NCBI GenBank assembly: GCA_016748015.1
Contig: JAAOMT010000703.1
Coordinates: 112,099 to 176,098 of the forward strand
DNA from: Geosiphon pyriformis
Lineage: Eukaryota > Glomeromycota > Glomeromycetes > Archaeosporales > Geosiphonaceae
Direction of reading: 5' to 3'
DNA: 64,000 nt
Below the pieces are notes generated by a model. The model saw only the letters and a list, made by a program, of their open reading frames with translations, did not search any database and was not told the DNA's origin. A program made the translations under genes and the position numbers. Below, one piece after another: positions 1 through 9,639 of this stretch (its first letter is position 1; each line of letters starts with the position of its first letter).

Positions 1-2505
1 AATTTAGACCTAAGATTTTTTTTAATCATAACATTCCACTTGTAACACACACTTAATAAAACAAAACTAAATTGTGTTTTATAACTAACTATGGACTATA
101 AAATATTTAATACTAAATACAAGAATTGTTTATCCATAATAGTCTTTTTGAACATTATATTAATAAAAAAATAAACATTAGAATAAGTCTTAGACACATT
201 CAGCTTGAACAATCTTTTAGTTGACAAAAAAATCTTCAGATATTTATGTATTTTGCCTTTTTTGGCAATTGAAATTAACTGATCACTAATACACAAAAAA
301 GCAATCTTAACATCCTAATTGATTAGAATAACTATTGTTTTCTCATTGTTAATTAAAATGTTGTTAATTATAAAAAATTTAATAACAATATTTAAAACAT
401 ACTAAGTAAAAGCTTAACAATCTTTAATCCAAATTGTGTTATCAACAAATGTACTAACTATAAAAAAAGAGGACATTCTATTACTATTTTTAATTTTGCC
501 ATATTTTATCATATTTTGCCACAAACTTAGTATTGATCTGGTATTTGCACAAATGTTTATGCTTTTTAACTTTGCATAAAAGTGAATCATAAAAAATCCT
601 CCAAAAAAAAGTAAAAAGATTTCACCTTAATTTAAATCATTATGTACTCTTTAGCCACTTAAAAAACCAAAATCAGTTATTACTCTATTAACTCTGTTTT
701 TATGTATATTGCCAAAAAATTTGATAAACCTGTCACATATTTTAATCTATTATAAGTTAGTCTTTAGGTAATGCCAACTAACTGAGTTATATGCTTTGCA
801 TATATTCTACAAAATCAACCAAAGTTCCTTATTCTTTTTAAGAGCATTCTCAACTACTGGTTTAACAATAAACACAAGAAACTAAGTGAACATATCTTTT
901 AAAACCAAAAAATTATCACTTCAGAGAACACTGAACCTATTATACACAGCAGAAATCTAATTAAATAGAATCTTAGAGAGAATTCTTCTGGCAGTTTCAA
1001 TCAAAGTAATAGGCTGGATGTTCGTCAAAACACCATTCTACTTATAAAATTTAGGAATCATTAAGATTCAGGTCTTTTTCTATAAAATAGGCACATTATC
1101 AATGAATAAACATGTATTTAATAACTCCAAAAAGAACTTAATCACCTCATCACTATTATGCCTTCAAAGTTTATTAAAAATGCCAAACAAGTTAGCAGTC
1201 TTGTCATCAAGCAGACTATTAATTACCAAACATAATTTTTTTATACTAATTTTTTTCATTACACAAGAAAAAACATTATCTTTAACATAATTTAATAAAA
1301 CATATTGGTAAGTCTAAAGACCAGATATAGTCATAGACATAACTTGCTTTCTTGTTCAATCTTTTATTATTTTATCTATATTAAGCTTTATCTCTTTCAG
1401 CTCCAAAACCAACTTCCCATCTACCACTAAATAATCTAGAACCACTTTGTAAAAAGGCTAATTCAGAATATTTCTAATCATGCTACTCTTGTTAAAATCA
1501 AAACTTTCCATACACTTCTCAATCATTTTTTTTTATAAATGTCTTTTTAGTTAATCTTGACTTGTACATTTTTGACTTTCTGTATTTTTTATAAACTGAT
1601 GACAAGTATTTAATAATTTCTTTTGTCTTACCACTAATACAAAGCATGTCTGCAATCATAAAAGCTTTATTATTATCCAAAGTAGACTATTTTCTTATGA
1701 AATAATCTACACTAAGTATGTCACTTGAACACAATTTTTTAACAATCTTGGCAATTAACAATCCCAATTCAAAAAACTTAGAAGACTGTTTATTTCTTGA
1801 ACACTAAAATTTACTAAACTATTATCTAGAAAATATCTTATTTACTGATTCCATCATTATTTTTTTCAGCAGCAATCACATAGTGTTCAAATTACCATGA
1901 GCCCTAAAATTTGAAAACTCATTTCCAACCACCAAAAACTTGGTCAAAGAACAATCTTTAAATCATATTTACTTGGCACTATTTGCATTCTTGATTTTAA
2001 ACTTCTAATAATCTCTATTAGTCTGTTTGCATAAACTATTTAAGTAAATGTTTAAGAACTTACCCAAACCAATTGACACTATGACAGCCTTGTGATCAAT
2101 GTCAAAAAAATTGGATACAAAATTAATATCATGACCAATAACTGCTAATTATAAGCTTTTATTAACAAAAATATAATCTAAGATCTTTTTGGCACCTTTC
2201 AAATTGCTTTAAGTTAACACTTTAATTAATGAATATTTACTGAATGAATTGATCAGATCCAAGCCTAAGCAAGACTTAAAACTTGCACTTTTGTCAGATT
2301 TACTCTTATTAAAGTCTCCACCCAAGACCACAAAGGTGTTGGAGTTAATAGTCTTAGCAATAAGGGAATTAACTTTAAAAGTCTAACCAAATCTAGCCTC
2401 CAAAAAAGCACCAGTATACAAACTTAGAACCATAACTGACAGCTTACCTTTGAACAGAAATTATACTAAAATAATTTGACCAAGAATTTCTTTTACTTTA
2501 GACAC
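1..2505 (-). pseudogene. LINE-1 ORF2, 3' piece: endonuclease C-half and reverse transcriptase, decayed
   Basis: Conceptual minus-strand translation, broken by many stops and frameshifts, aligns with the better LINE copies in this window. Near 2310-2345 it reads GGDFNK, the catalytic Asp motif of APE-type LINE endonucleases. Near 425-460 it reads FVDNTIW, the reverse transcriptase motif C with the second Asp changed to Asn. 96-296 holds the downstream palm/thumb segment (YLKIFLSTK). The RNase H end lies beyond the left edge of the window. The piece continues at 12712: an LTR element inserted at 2505/2506 splits the endonuclease. Dead by mutation; it could only be a source of RNA. Confidence 0.85.
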
Positions 2506-3575
2506 TGTTATGGGTAAACTTGGTGGGTATAGGAAATAGTAACATTTGGTACTCTCAATTATTGATGATGTGTCTTTAGTGTAATTCTGTTGGCTTAGTC
2601 TTGATTATCAGTTTCTGAAGGTCTATTCTTGGATGTGAATTTACCTGTTGAGTTTTTTTGTTATAAGGCACAGAGTTTGTCTTTCGTCAATTGTAACATT
2701 TTCTGTAAATGTAAACTTTCTTTTCCGAGCTAACAAGTGCAGTTGTTAGGATCTGGCACTGTCTTTTTATCCTTCTGGTAAGCTAACAAAATAATGTTAA
2801 TATCCAAAACTTAGGGGAAGCTTCCCTCTTTTACTAAGCTATCACAAAGTCTATTCCCAGACAGTTAATTTTACTATGTTGCTGCTCCACAAAAAAAATA
2901 AGAAAAAAAAAAGAAAAAAAAGAAAAGAAAAGAAAAAAAAGAAAAGATAAATTAGTATTGTCAATCACCATGATTAAGAGTGATTGGTCCAAATCATTGA
3001 TTGTTTGAGGCAGTTATGCTAAAAGCATCTGTCTTAGAATAAAGGTATGAGACAAAGGTTAATTCATGTAAATTCCACAAAGTTCGGAAACATGAATTTG
3101 TGACTCTAATTTTTTTAATAATTGGTTTATTTCAGAAGATGAAAAATAGGAAGGATAATAAATGATAAAGGGGTATGGATATTTTATTCTTGTCTAGAAG
3201 TTTGTATTTATTTGTCTGTCTGTCTTTTCTAACTTCTACAACTACTTGCTTTTATATATTCTTTTGGTTTTACAAGATTGCTTTCAATTGTCTTACTATT
3301 GCTAGCTATTGCTTTGTTATTTCTGTTATTGCTTCATTTTTCTATGTTATCACTAGTTATTCTATGTTATAACATGTTATCTGATATTATTACATGTTAT
3401 TCTGTGTTATCTTGCATTATAACACGTTATCCTATGTTATTGTATGCTATTCTGTGTTATTCTGCATTATAACACATTATCTTATGTTATAATGCGTTAT
3501 TCAACATTATTGCACTATTCTGTGTTATATTATGTTTTTTCTTAACTTTGGATTGGTTTTTCTACTTGGGTAACA
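2506..3575 (-). repeat. 3' LTR of element A
   Basis: This is the partner of 11636-12711. It starts TGTTATGGGTAAAC and ends GGTAACA. It holds a purine-rich run (2888-2948), a TATA-like TTTATATATT (3251-3260) and a decamer array (3341-3510). By hand alignment of the first roughly 290 bases with the other LTR I count about 35 mismatches, only two of them transversions. Confidence 0.93.
3341..3510 (-). repeat. Seventeen-unit 10-bp tandem array in U3 of element A 3' LTR
   Basis: Seventeen consecutive 10-bp units each end in a variant of GTTAT or ATTAT at a fixed phase, with degenerate bases in the first half. The array lies near the U3 end, upstream of the TATA-like site in element orientation. 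The right LTR carries the same array at 12481-12650. Confidence 0.9.
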
Positions 3576-3591
3576 TTATCTCTCTCTTTTT
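3576..3591 (-). promoter_or_regulatory. Polypurine tract of element A
   Basis: On the minus strand a purine run (AAAAAGAGAGAGATAA) abuts the 3' LTR. This is the expected primer for plus-strand DNA synthesis. It directly follows the stop of the tail ORF, whose last residues are GAQF. Confidence 0.85.
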
Positions 3592-4450
3592 AAAATTGAG
3601 CTCCTGCAAAACTGTATGTATCTGTTATTGTGGCTTCATTTATGTAATGTTCGATTGTTGCCTTGAATATTGCTTTTTGTAGGTCTTTGAACTGTTAATT
3701 GATTATTTGTTCTATGTTGTTAACTGTTATGGTTTTCATAGATCCATTCAGTAGTACGTTTGGGCAATGTTGAAAGGCGGTGTATAGTCAGTATGCTGTT
3801 TTGTAATATAGGGTCAAGTTGTTTTTCTCTACAAATTTTTCTACTTGTTGTATTGCTTCTTTGTTGAATATTTTCTGGCTGAGATCTTTATATGGTGTCT
3901 TCAAGTCAAGCTGTTCTTCAATTTTGTAGAACCAATAAGCTGGAGGAAGTCTTTCTTTCTATTTCTGGATGTTGTCAAGTGTTCACTCTCCTGTTTCGGA
4001 GAGTTTGGTCCCACGAGCTAAAACTTGTTTTATTTCTTTGAGCTCAGAAACCAAGTATCTTTTTTTGTAACTTTTTTCTCATTCTTTGCCTCTTTCTTCT
4101 TCACCTCCTACCTAAAGGCAATTTTTTCTTCAACATTGCCTTTCAGGTGATGGATAGAAAAGAGAACATTTAGTTTTAATTGAAATCTCATTCTCTTTTC
4201 TCCTGCTCTTATCTTTGTACTGTATCTCTTTTTTATCAATTGTTATTTCTATTTGAGATGTTGATTTTTGAATTGTTTCAAATAATTGTTTAGATAATTT
4301 TAAAATTTGATCTGAAAAGTCCATGTTAAAATTTCTATCATTTCTTGCTGTTTTTCAGATGCTATATATATTTGAATTCTCCAGTTTAATTTGCTACATG
4401 TTGTCTACATTTTGATGATGATAATTGGTTCCAGATCTCATGGTATATCT
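3592..4450 (-). pseudogene. Element A post-integrase tail protein, unknown function, broken
   Basis: Between the integrase end and the polypurine tract the minus strand encodes a hydrophilic, helix-prone protein in several frames. A 64-codon block near 4130-4324 (QLFETIQK then IEITIDKKEIQYKDK) resembles element B. A C-terminal block at about 3590-3890 (EKFVEKNNL, AYWLYTAFQ, TITVNN, INQQFKDLQ, ending GAQF-stop) clearly matches B's 46841-47191. No signal peptide or membrane segment is visible, so it does not look like an envelope gene. Frameshifts break it. I do not recognise the family; conservation in A, B and the end of D suggests a real element protein, either a C-terminal extension of Pol or a separate product. 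Confidence 0.6.
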
Positions 4451-4539
4451 TCTGGTTTAATTAATGAAATTTGTGTTCCTAGTTAAAGTACTGATGACAA
4501 TGATTCCTGTTTTGCATGATAAATTTTTAACCAATTTTC

Positions 4540-5600
4540 ATGCACTACTTTCTTTAAAATTCTGTTTTCCAATTGTAGTTTGTAAGCTCCATTTTCTAAA
4601 GCTTTGTGTATGTAAAATGGACCATTCCACTTTGGGTCAAACTTTCAACTCCACTGTTTCTCAACTTTTGTACGATGTAATAGTATCTGGTCTTCAATTT
4701 TGAATTTCATTGGTTGTTTAGATAGGCGATTATTATGTCTTTTCTTTTGTCGTTTTTGAGCGTTACTAATGTTATCAGCTGCTGTTTTTCGATTGTTTTC
4801 TAATATTTCCATTAGCTGGTATATTCTGTGGTACAAGATAGCTTTAAAATTCTCTTTGGTGATTGTTTCTGTTGGGTAGGACAATATTTCTCATTTGATA
4901 AATAATGTAGCTTTCCTTCTATAGACTAGTTTGAATGGTGTGAAGTGTGTTATATTTTGTTTTAGTGTTTGGTATACAAAGAGTACTGAAGGTATGAATA
5001 GGTCCCATTCTTGTTCATTTTCTTGACTTATTTTTGCTAGTGCTTCACACAGTATTTGGTTAAACTGTTCTATCAGTCTGTTAGTTTGTAGGTGGTATGG
5101 TAACAATAAAAGACATTTTATACCAAACTGTTGGCTTAATTCTGTTAACATATTATTGACAAAATATGTTCCTTGATCGGATAACAATTCTTTTGGACAT
5201 CCATGTTGGCAAATTAGGTCTTGATGTATGAACTTGGCTACTGTTTTGGCATTGGCCACTTGAATTGCTCTGGCTTCTGGCCATTTTGTAAGATAATCAA
5301 TGGCTACAGTGATATACTGATTTTCTTTAGATGTAATTGAAAGAGGACCAACCAAATCGATAATTCTATCAAATAAATTTTCAACTGGAATGAGTCAAAG
5401 TGGTTCTGTTGATCTTGCTTCTCCTCTTCGCTAACATGTATTACAATTGAGCATGTATTTGAAAATGTCTTTGTATATTATTGGCCAATAGTATAAATTT
5501 AGTGTTCTTTTGAAGGTAGCATCTTTGTTAAAGTGTCCTGACGTCAGATCTGAGTGCATGTTATATAGTATAGTTTCTCTTTCACTGTTCTTGATTAGTT
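4540..5600 (-). pseudogene. Element A integrase (zinc finger, DDE core, GPF-like C-terminus)
   Basis: Integrase joins the cDNA to chromosomal DNA. The minus strand shows an N-terminal HHCC remnant (HSDLTSGHF and CNTC, about 5420-5560). The catalytic core follows (4891-5355): IDLVGPL with the first Asp, LSDQGTYF with the second, and LIEQFNQ with the Glu, so the DDE triad looks present. After a stop comes the C-terminal region (4645-4884) and then WNGPFYI, a GPF/Y-type module typical of Ty3/gypsy integrases. I see no chromodomain. In-frame stops, for example in the zinc finger and between core and C-terminus, make it a pseudogene. Confidence 0.9.
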
Positions 5601-5879
5601 GTTGTGGGGTGGGGTGATTTCAGCATTCTTATCAATATAGTTAGTTGTCTTGAATAAAATAATTTCAGGATTGTTTTCTTATAGTACTTTGTTCCTGTTG
5701 AGATAATATCTCCTTGAAATGTAGTGTCGATAGGTATTAATGTAGTTGTTGATAAGTAAGTGTGTCCATGGGTCTGGGATTAGGTTTGTGACATTCTCAA
5801 CAAACTGTTGGCATTGGTGTTCTTGGATTTTTTTTTCTAATGGACTTTGAGTGGGAATTGTTGCAGATAAATACTCCAT

Positions 5880-6280
5880 CTCACATATTTTTATTCTAAT
5901 TGTGGATTATTGAGTAACCAAATAAGTCCTTTGTGATCGGTATATAGATCAAATGGTTAATTAAGGTAATGTTTTCAAGTCTGTATGGCCCAATAAATGA
6001 TGAGAAATTTCAGATCTGTTGTGCTGTAATTCTTTTCTGCTAGGCTCATGCTGCAACTGGCATAGACAATTGGATGTTCTCTATTGTCTAGTTCTATCTG
6101 GGATAATACTGCTTCTAGAGCATTTTTCAAGGCATTCATAGTAACAATGAACTATTTAGTAAAATCTAAGTAAATCAGAATTGGGGATGTGATCAATCAT
6201 TGCTTGAAATAGTCAAATGCTTTCTGTTGATCTTCTTTCCACAAATATAGTATGTATTTGGACAACAATTAATGGAGTGG
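5880..6280 (-). pseudogene. Element A RNase H domain, broken
   Basis: Minus-strand segments read REHPIVYASCSMS, then AEKNYSTTDLKFLIIYWAI, then FDLYTDHKGLIWLLN, the hallmark order of Ty3/gypsy RNase H. The domain would degrade genomic RNA during reverse transcription. The region 5600-5880 joins it to integrase and includes a 66-codon fragment (5679-5879). Several stops lie in the frame. Confidence 0.85.
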
Positions 6281-6389
6281 TTTTGCAATGTTTGAGAAAC
6301 CTTTGACAAATCAATGATAATATTCTGCCAATTCTAGGAATCTTCATAATTCTCTGAGGTTGATTGGGGCTGGAAAATCCTTGACTTTT

Positions 6390-7230
6390 TGTACTTTATC
6401 TGGATTGGGTTTAATTCTGTCCTTGCTGATTACATGTCCTAGGAACTTTAACTTAGTTTTTCCAAAGAAGCACTTCTCGGGATTGAGTTTCAATCCAGCA
6501 CTACAAAGGCATTTGAAGACTTATTGCAGGTGGAACAAATGGTCATTGAATGTTTCAGAGAACATGTTTGTGTTGTTTAGGTAGACTACTACTGATTTCC
6601 AAAGGATTCTTTTGTATACTATATCCATCAGATGTTGAAATGTGGCAAGAGCATTACAAAATCCAAAAAGCATTATGTTAAACTTGAAGTTTCTATCTCG
6701 AGTGGTAAACACTGTTTTTCCTTTGTTTTTGGGGTCCATTTCAACTTGCCAATAACCACTTGCTAGATCTAATGACGAGAACCATTTCTTTTTTCCTAGA
6801 TTGTCTAAAATTTTTTGGATAAGGGGAGTGGAATAACTATCTTCTTATGTAATGCTATTTAATTTTCAGTAATCCATGCAAAATTGTACCTTTCCATTTT
6901 TCTTGGTAACCAGGACTACTGGAGAGGACCAAAGGCTTAACAATTCTTTGATTAAACTATTATCAAGCATCTGTTGCACTTCTTGCTTAATTAGATTATT
7001 GCCAGATGGGAGTACGCGGTAAGCTTGTTGCTTAATTGGTTGAGCATCTCCTGTATCAATTTGATGCTTTATAATGTCAGTGCATCCAAACTCATTTTTG
7101 CTAACAAAGACATCAGCATGCTGGTTCAGAAGGACTTTGAGTTGCATTTGTTGCAGAGTACTTAAGTTTTCTAAATTCAATTTATTAATCTCTTCTGGTG
7201 TGAACAAGTAACTTTCTTTTGGCAAATTCC
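6390..7230 (-). pseudogene. Element A reverse transcriptase, active site changed
   Basis: The RT follows element order after the dUTPase. Visible blocks: a leader (6866-7225) with LWSSPVVLVTKKNGK and FCMDY, the conserved fingers of Ty3/gypsy RT; SLDLASGYWQ (motif A, catalytic Asp kept) near 6755-6785; FGFCNALATFQ (motif B); and, in 6521-6739, VVYLNNTNMF where YLDD is expected, so both motif C Asp residues are Asn. Downstream LKFLGHVISKDRI matches the usual connection. At least three in-frame stops. It cannot polymerise DNA as written. Confidence 0.92.
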
Positions 7231-7656
7231 ATACTTGTAAGATAATGTCACAAAATAAGAATAATTGTGCGAAGTTTGGAATGGACTGGGGTTTTCAGGA
7301 TTCTGAATATCTGTGAATATAGAACTAATGAGGGTCTCTTCAGGGATTTCAATGACATCTTCTGTCAGGTTGTAGATGGAGATTTTGAAGTGTTTATGGG
7401 CTTTGGCCAGTAGGTATAGATTAGCAACATTAGCTAGAGAACAGATTTCAGGACTGGCTTCGAATAACAGAGCTTGATCTTAGATCTTTTGATTCATCTT
7501 GAGGATGTATTATCAATATAGAAAAATGGAGATGACAGTGTCGGTGTAGATAAATTCTACTTGGTCACTGTCTTCCTCTGTGAAATTAACTGGTACGTTT
7601 TCTCTTCCACTTAATCCAAACCCATTGATTCCTTGAGCAGTGAAACTTAATTCTTC

Positions 7657-7985
7657 TCAGGTTGTCACTAGAGTTAATTGGGGTATTTTGACTAGGGGTA
7701 GGAAGATAACTTGGGCAATCTTTTCTTGCAATTCTATTTTGTAGAGTCTGTCTGAATTGTTTTGTAGTATTACAATAATGTTCCCCATGTAACCAGCATT
7801 GATGATTCCTCCTTTTACGTCGATTTCTTTCTTGGCTAGACTAGATTGAGAGGCAACTTGTACCATTGTACTAACAGAAATTTCTAATGCTATCTTAAGA
7901 TCTATTTTTACAAAAAAATGTAAAGCTATAATGATGGGTGATTGTCCAGGGTATTGTAGATCAAAACCAGCATCAGTGTTATGTG
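7657..7985 (-). pseudogene. Element A dUTPase domain between protease and RT
   Basis: Minus-strand translation shows four of the trimeric dUTPase motifs in order: NTDAGFDL (motif 1, about 7956-7981), ASQSSLAKK (motif 2, canonical Arg now Gln), GGIINAGYMGN-IVILQN (motif 3, catalytic Asp now Asn), and KIAQVIFLPLV (motif 4). The glycine-rich motif 5 is possibly the GINGFGLSGREN segment just downstream (about 7595-7645). The enzyme hydrolyses dUTP to dUMP and limits uracil in cDNA. The order PR-dUTPase-RT resembles that reported for some fungal Metaviridae, whereas lentiviral dUTPases lie after RT. One stop separates motif 4 from the downstream part. The motif 3 change predicts loss of activity. 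7231-7655 is a Pol linker open only in fragments. Confidence 0.88.
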
Positions 7986-8159
7986 CTCTTTTGGGGCAGA
8001 TTCTTTCCTCGTTGTCACTGTACCATTTTAGCTATAGTTTTTTGGATAGGTCGAGATACGCGAGATACTGTTCTGTTTCAGTATTCTCAGTTGGATCTTG
8101 AAATAACATGTCCTCGGTGATCAATACCTCTTCTTCTTCTTCGGGCTCAGGTAGTTCAG

Positions 8160-8555
8160 CAATTAGAAACAGTATTCTTGGAGGTGGATTGAACATAAGA
8201 TCACATTTGTCACAGTACTAGAAGTGACAGGAGATCAAACAGTGATTGCACAGTTTGGTATTCAAATTAGCTAATCTTTGCTCTTGTTTTTCTTGAGTTG
8301 GGGCCAATTCTTAATATCAGTTCTGAAATGCATCTGGGTCATCTGTGAAAAAATTGTCTGCAGGGTAGTCAGGTCCATTATATTTGGGCATCCAAGAGTT
8401 ATCCTTGATTTCTCATATCTCTTTGGGCATAGTGTCTTCGGCTTTGGTGCTTGCCATTCTTCAGATTTTGTGGTCATTATGTGGATAACTGTCCAACCTG
8501 TTGAGTACTCATTTCCAAGCGTTCTTGATAAGAGTTCCCTTTTGTACCCAATCAT
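8160..8555 (-). pseudogene. Element A C2C2 ribbon plus linker of the accessory block
   Basis: The open stretch 8271-8555 encodes a lysine-rich linker related to element B's 51194-51745 (shared APTQEKQEQRLANLNT versus APTREEQKQCLEQLNT). It runs into a ribbon at about 8201-8257 with LCNHCL and YCDKCDLMFNPP, i.e. two CxxC pairs, followed by an acidic stretch (PEPEEEEE) before the dUTPase. One stop lies inside the ribbon. Function is unknown; two CxxC pairs about ten residues apart suggest one bound zinc. Confidence 0.7.
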
Positions 8556-8558
8556 TGA

Positions 8559-8820
8559 TTAATATGGTGTATTGACAAGTCTTGTTACATGTTCCTCCTC
8601 TACCAGGCACATCATTCTAAAGTCCTTCATTGGACAGGATCTTGCTACATGCAAGACACGGCATGTTGTCCCACTTGCCTTGTCATTTTGGTCATTTAAA
8701 TCTTTCCAATAAACAAGGTCTGTAGTAGTATTTGGTGGTGGTGGGCCATTTTTTGTTGTCTCCAATACATGTGTCCATAGTAGATAGCTTCTTTCCACAA
8801 TCAACACATATTAGTCTTGG
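8559..8820 (-). pseudogene. Element A eight-Cys accessory module
   Basis: In the frame overlapping 8559-8807 the minus strand reads CVDCGKKL, then YYRPC, CLAC and GGTCNKTCQY, then INDWVQKGT. The same spacing occurs in elements B and C; the Tyr before RPC replaces a Cys kept in B and C. Four CxxC-like pairs suggest two zinc sites. It lies directly after protease and before the ribbon and dUTPase. I do not know a named family; its repeated appearance in three elements shows it is an element protein and not a chance frame. Confidence 0.68.
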
Positions 8821-8869
8821 AGGTTGGTAAAATAGAATTCTTTGGTCTGAAGTTACGTATTTTATTGAT

Positions 8870-9627
8870 AACGATTGGGGCTCTTTTTCAGCTCTGCTTT
8901 TTCCTTTTTCTTCTCAGGTTGGTGGTGGGAGTAGTTCAGTTTAATAATCATCTGCTCATAAAACCTGATAGGTCTTGATGGTTGGTGGCAGTAGTGTGTC
9001 TTCAAATTCAATAAGGGATTCCTCGATATATTGGGTTTTAAAGTATCTGCACGTAACTGGAACTTGGGCATGCTGTCCGTTGAATGTAAGTTGAAGTTCT
9101 TGGGTGTTCCAGTCAAAAGTAGTGTTGGCTTTTGACAACCAATCATTTCCTACTAGAGCTTGATATTGAGTAGCTTCCATGACAAGTACTTTGGTAGGAA
9201 TCTGAATTCCATTAATCTCAAAAGAGAAGTTGTCAATTTCTCCTATCAGGGTTTTTGTGTTTCTATCTGCTGTAATAATCTAGGCAGTAGTAGCATGGTC
9301 TACTCAGTGACCTAGTTGGTTCATGAACTGCTTCGTAATTATGTTACCAGCTAATCTGCTATCTAGAATTAATTTAATGTCTATTCCTCCAACTTTGGCA
9401 TCGGTATATAGAGCCGTTATTGGTTTATCCTGATTGATGGCTGCTCCACTAAAAAGGCTATGGGTGTTCAAATTATCAATGTTGAAAAGAAATATAGTAA
9501 CTAGGGTGGTGTTTTTGGTAATAGTGGCTGGTGGGATATTGCTTTTTGTTTGCTTGAAAGGTTGGGAAATTTGTTCTACATCTTCCTCTTCCACAGATGT
9601 AAATTTGTTAAAACTCTGGTCTTCCAT
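8870..9627 (-). pseudogene. Element A retropepsin-like protease
   Basis: 9304-9627 and 8956-9180 carry one protein split by stops. KLILDSRLAGNIITKQ holds the aspartic protease active site with DSG altered to DSR. IGEIDNFSFEINGIQIPTKVLVME and YQALVGNDWL follow, the latter being the usual flap-to-C-terminal segment of Ty3/gypsy proteases. It would cut Gag-Pol. Element B (52475-53020) keeps DSG. The region 8870-8955 links it to the Cys-rich module and is broken. Confidence 0.88.
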
Positions 9628-9639
9628 AAGACCAAGATA

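Noticed and set aside
3278-3472. Open frames through the LTR of element A encoding Leu/Tyr/Cys-rich repeats (also 12414-12608)
   Set aside because: They are the 10-bp array read as protein; the period of three units is 30 bases, which keeps frames open by chance.
3341-3510. CRISPR-like array
   Set aside because: Units are 10 bp without unique spacers, inside an LTR of a eukaryotic retroelement. The 23-bp and 40-bp arrays are also directly adjacent repeats without spacers.
4540-4890. Chromodomain at the integrase end of element A
   Set aside because: The segment fits a GPF/Y-like module and a helical tail; I see no aromatic cage pattern.
8278-8562. Plus-strand frames inside element A (8278-8562, 9434-9640, 9550-9840, 9865-10095, 10769-10984)
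   Set aside because: Antisense to well-matched minus-strand gag, protease and accessory regions, with no similarity of their own.
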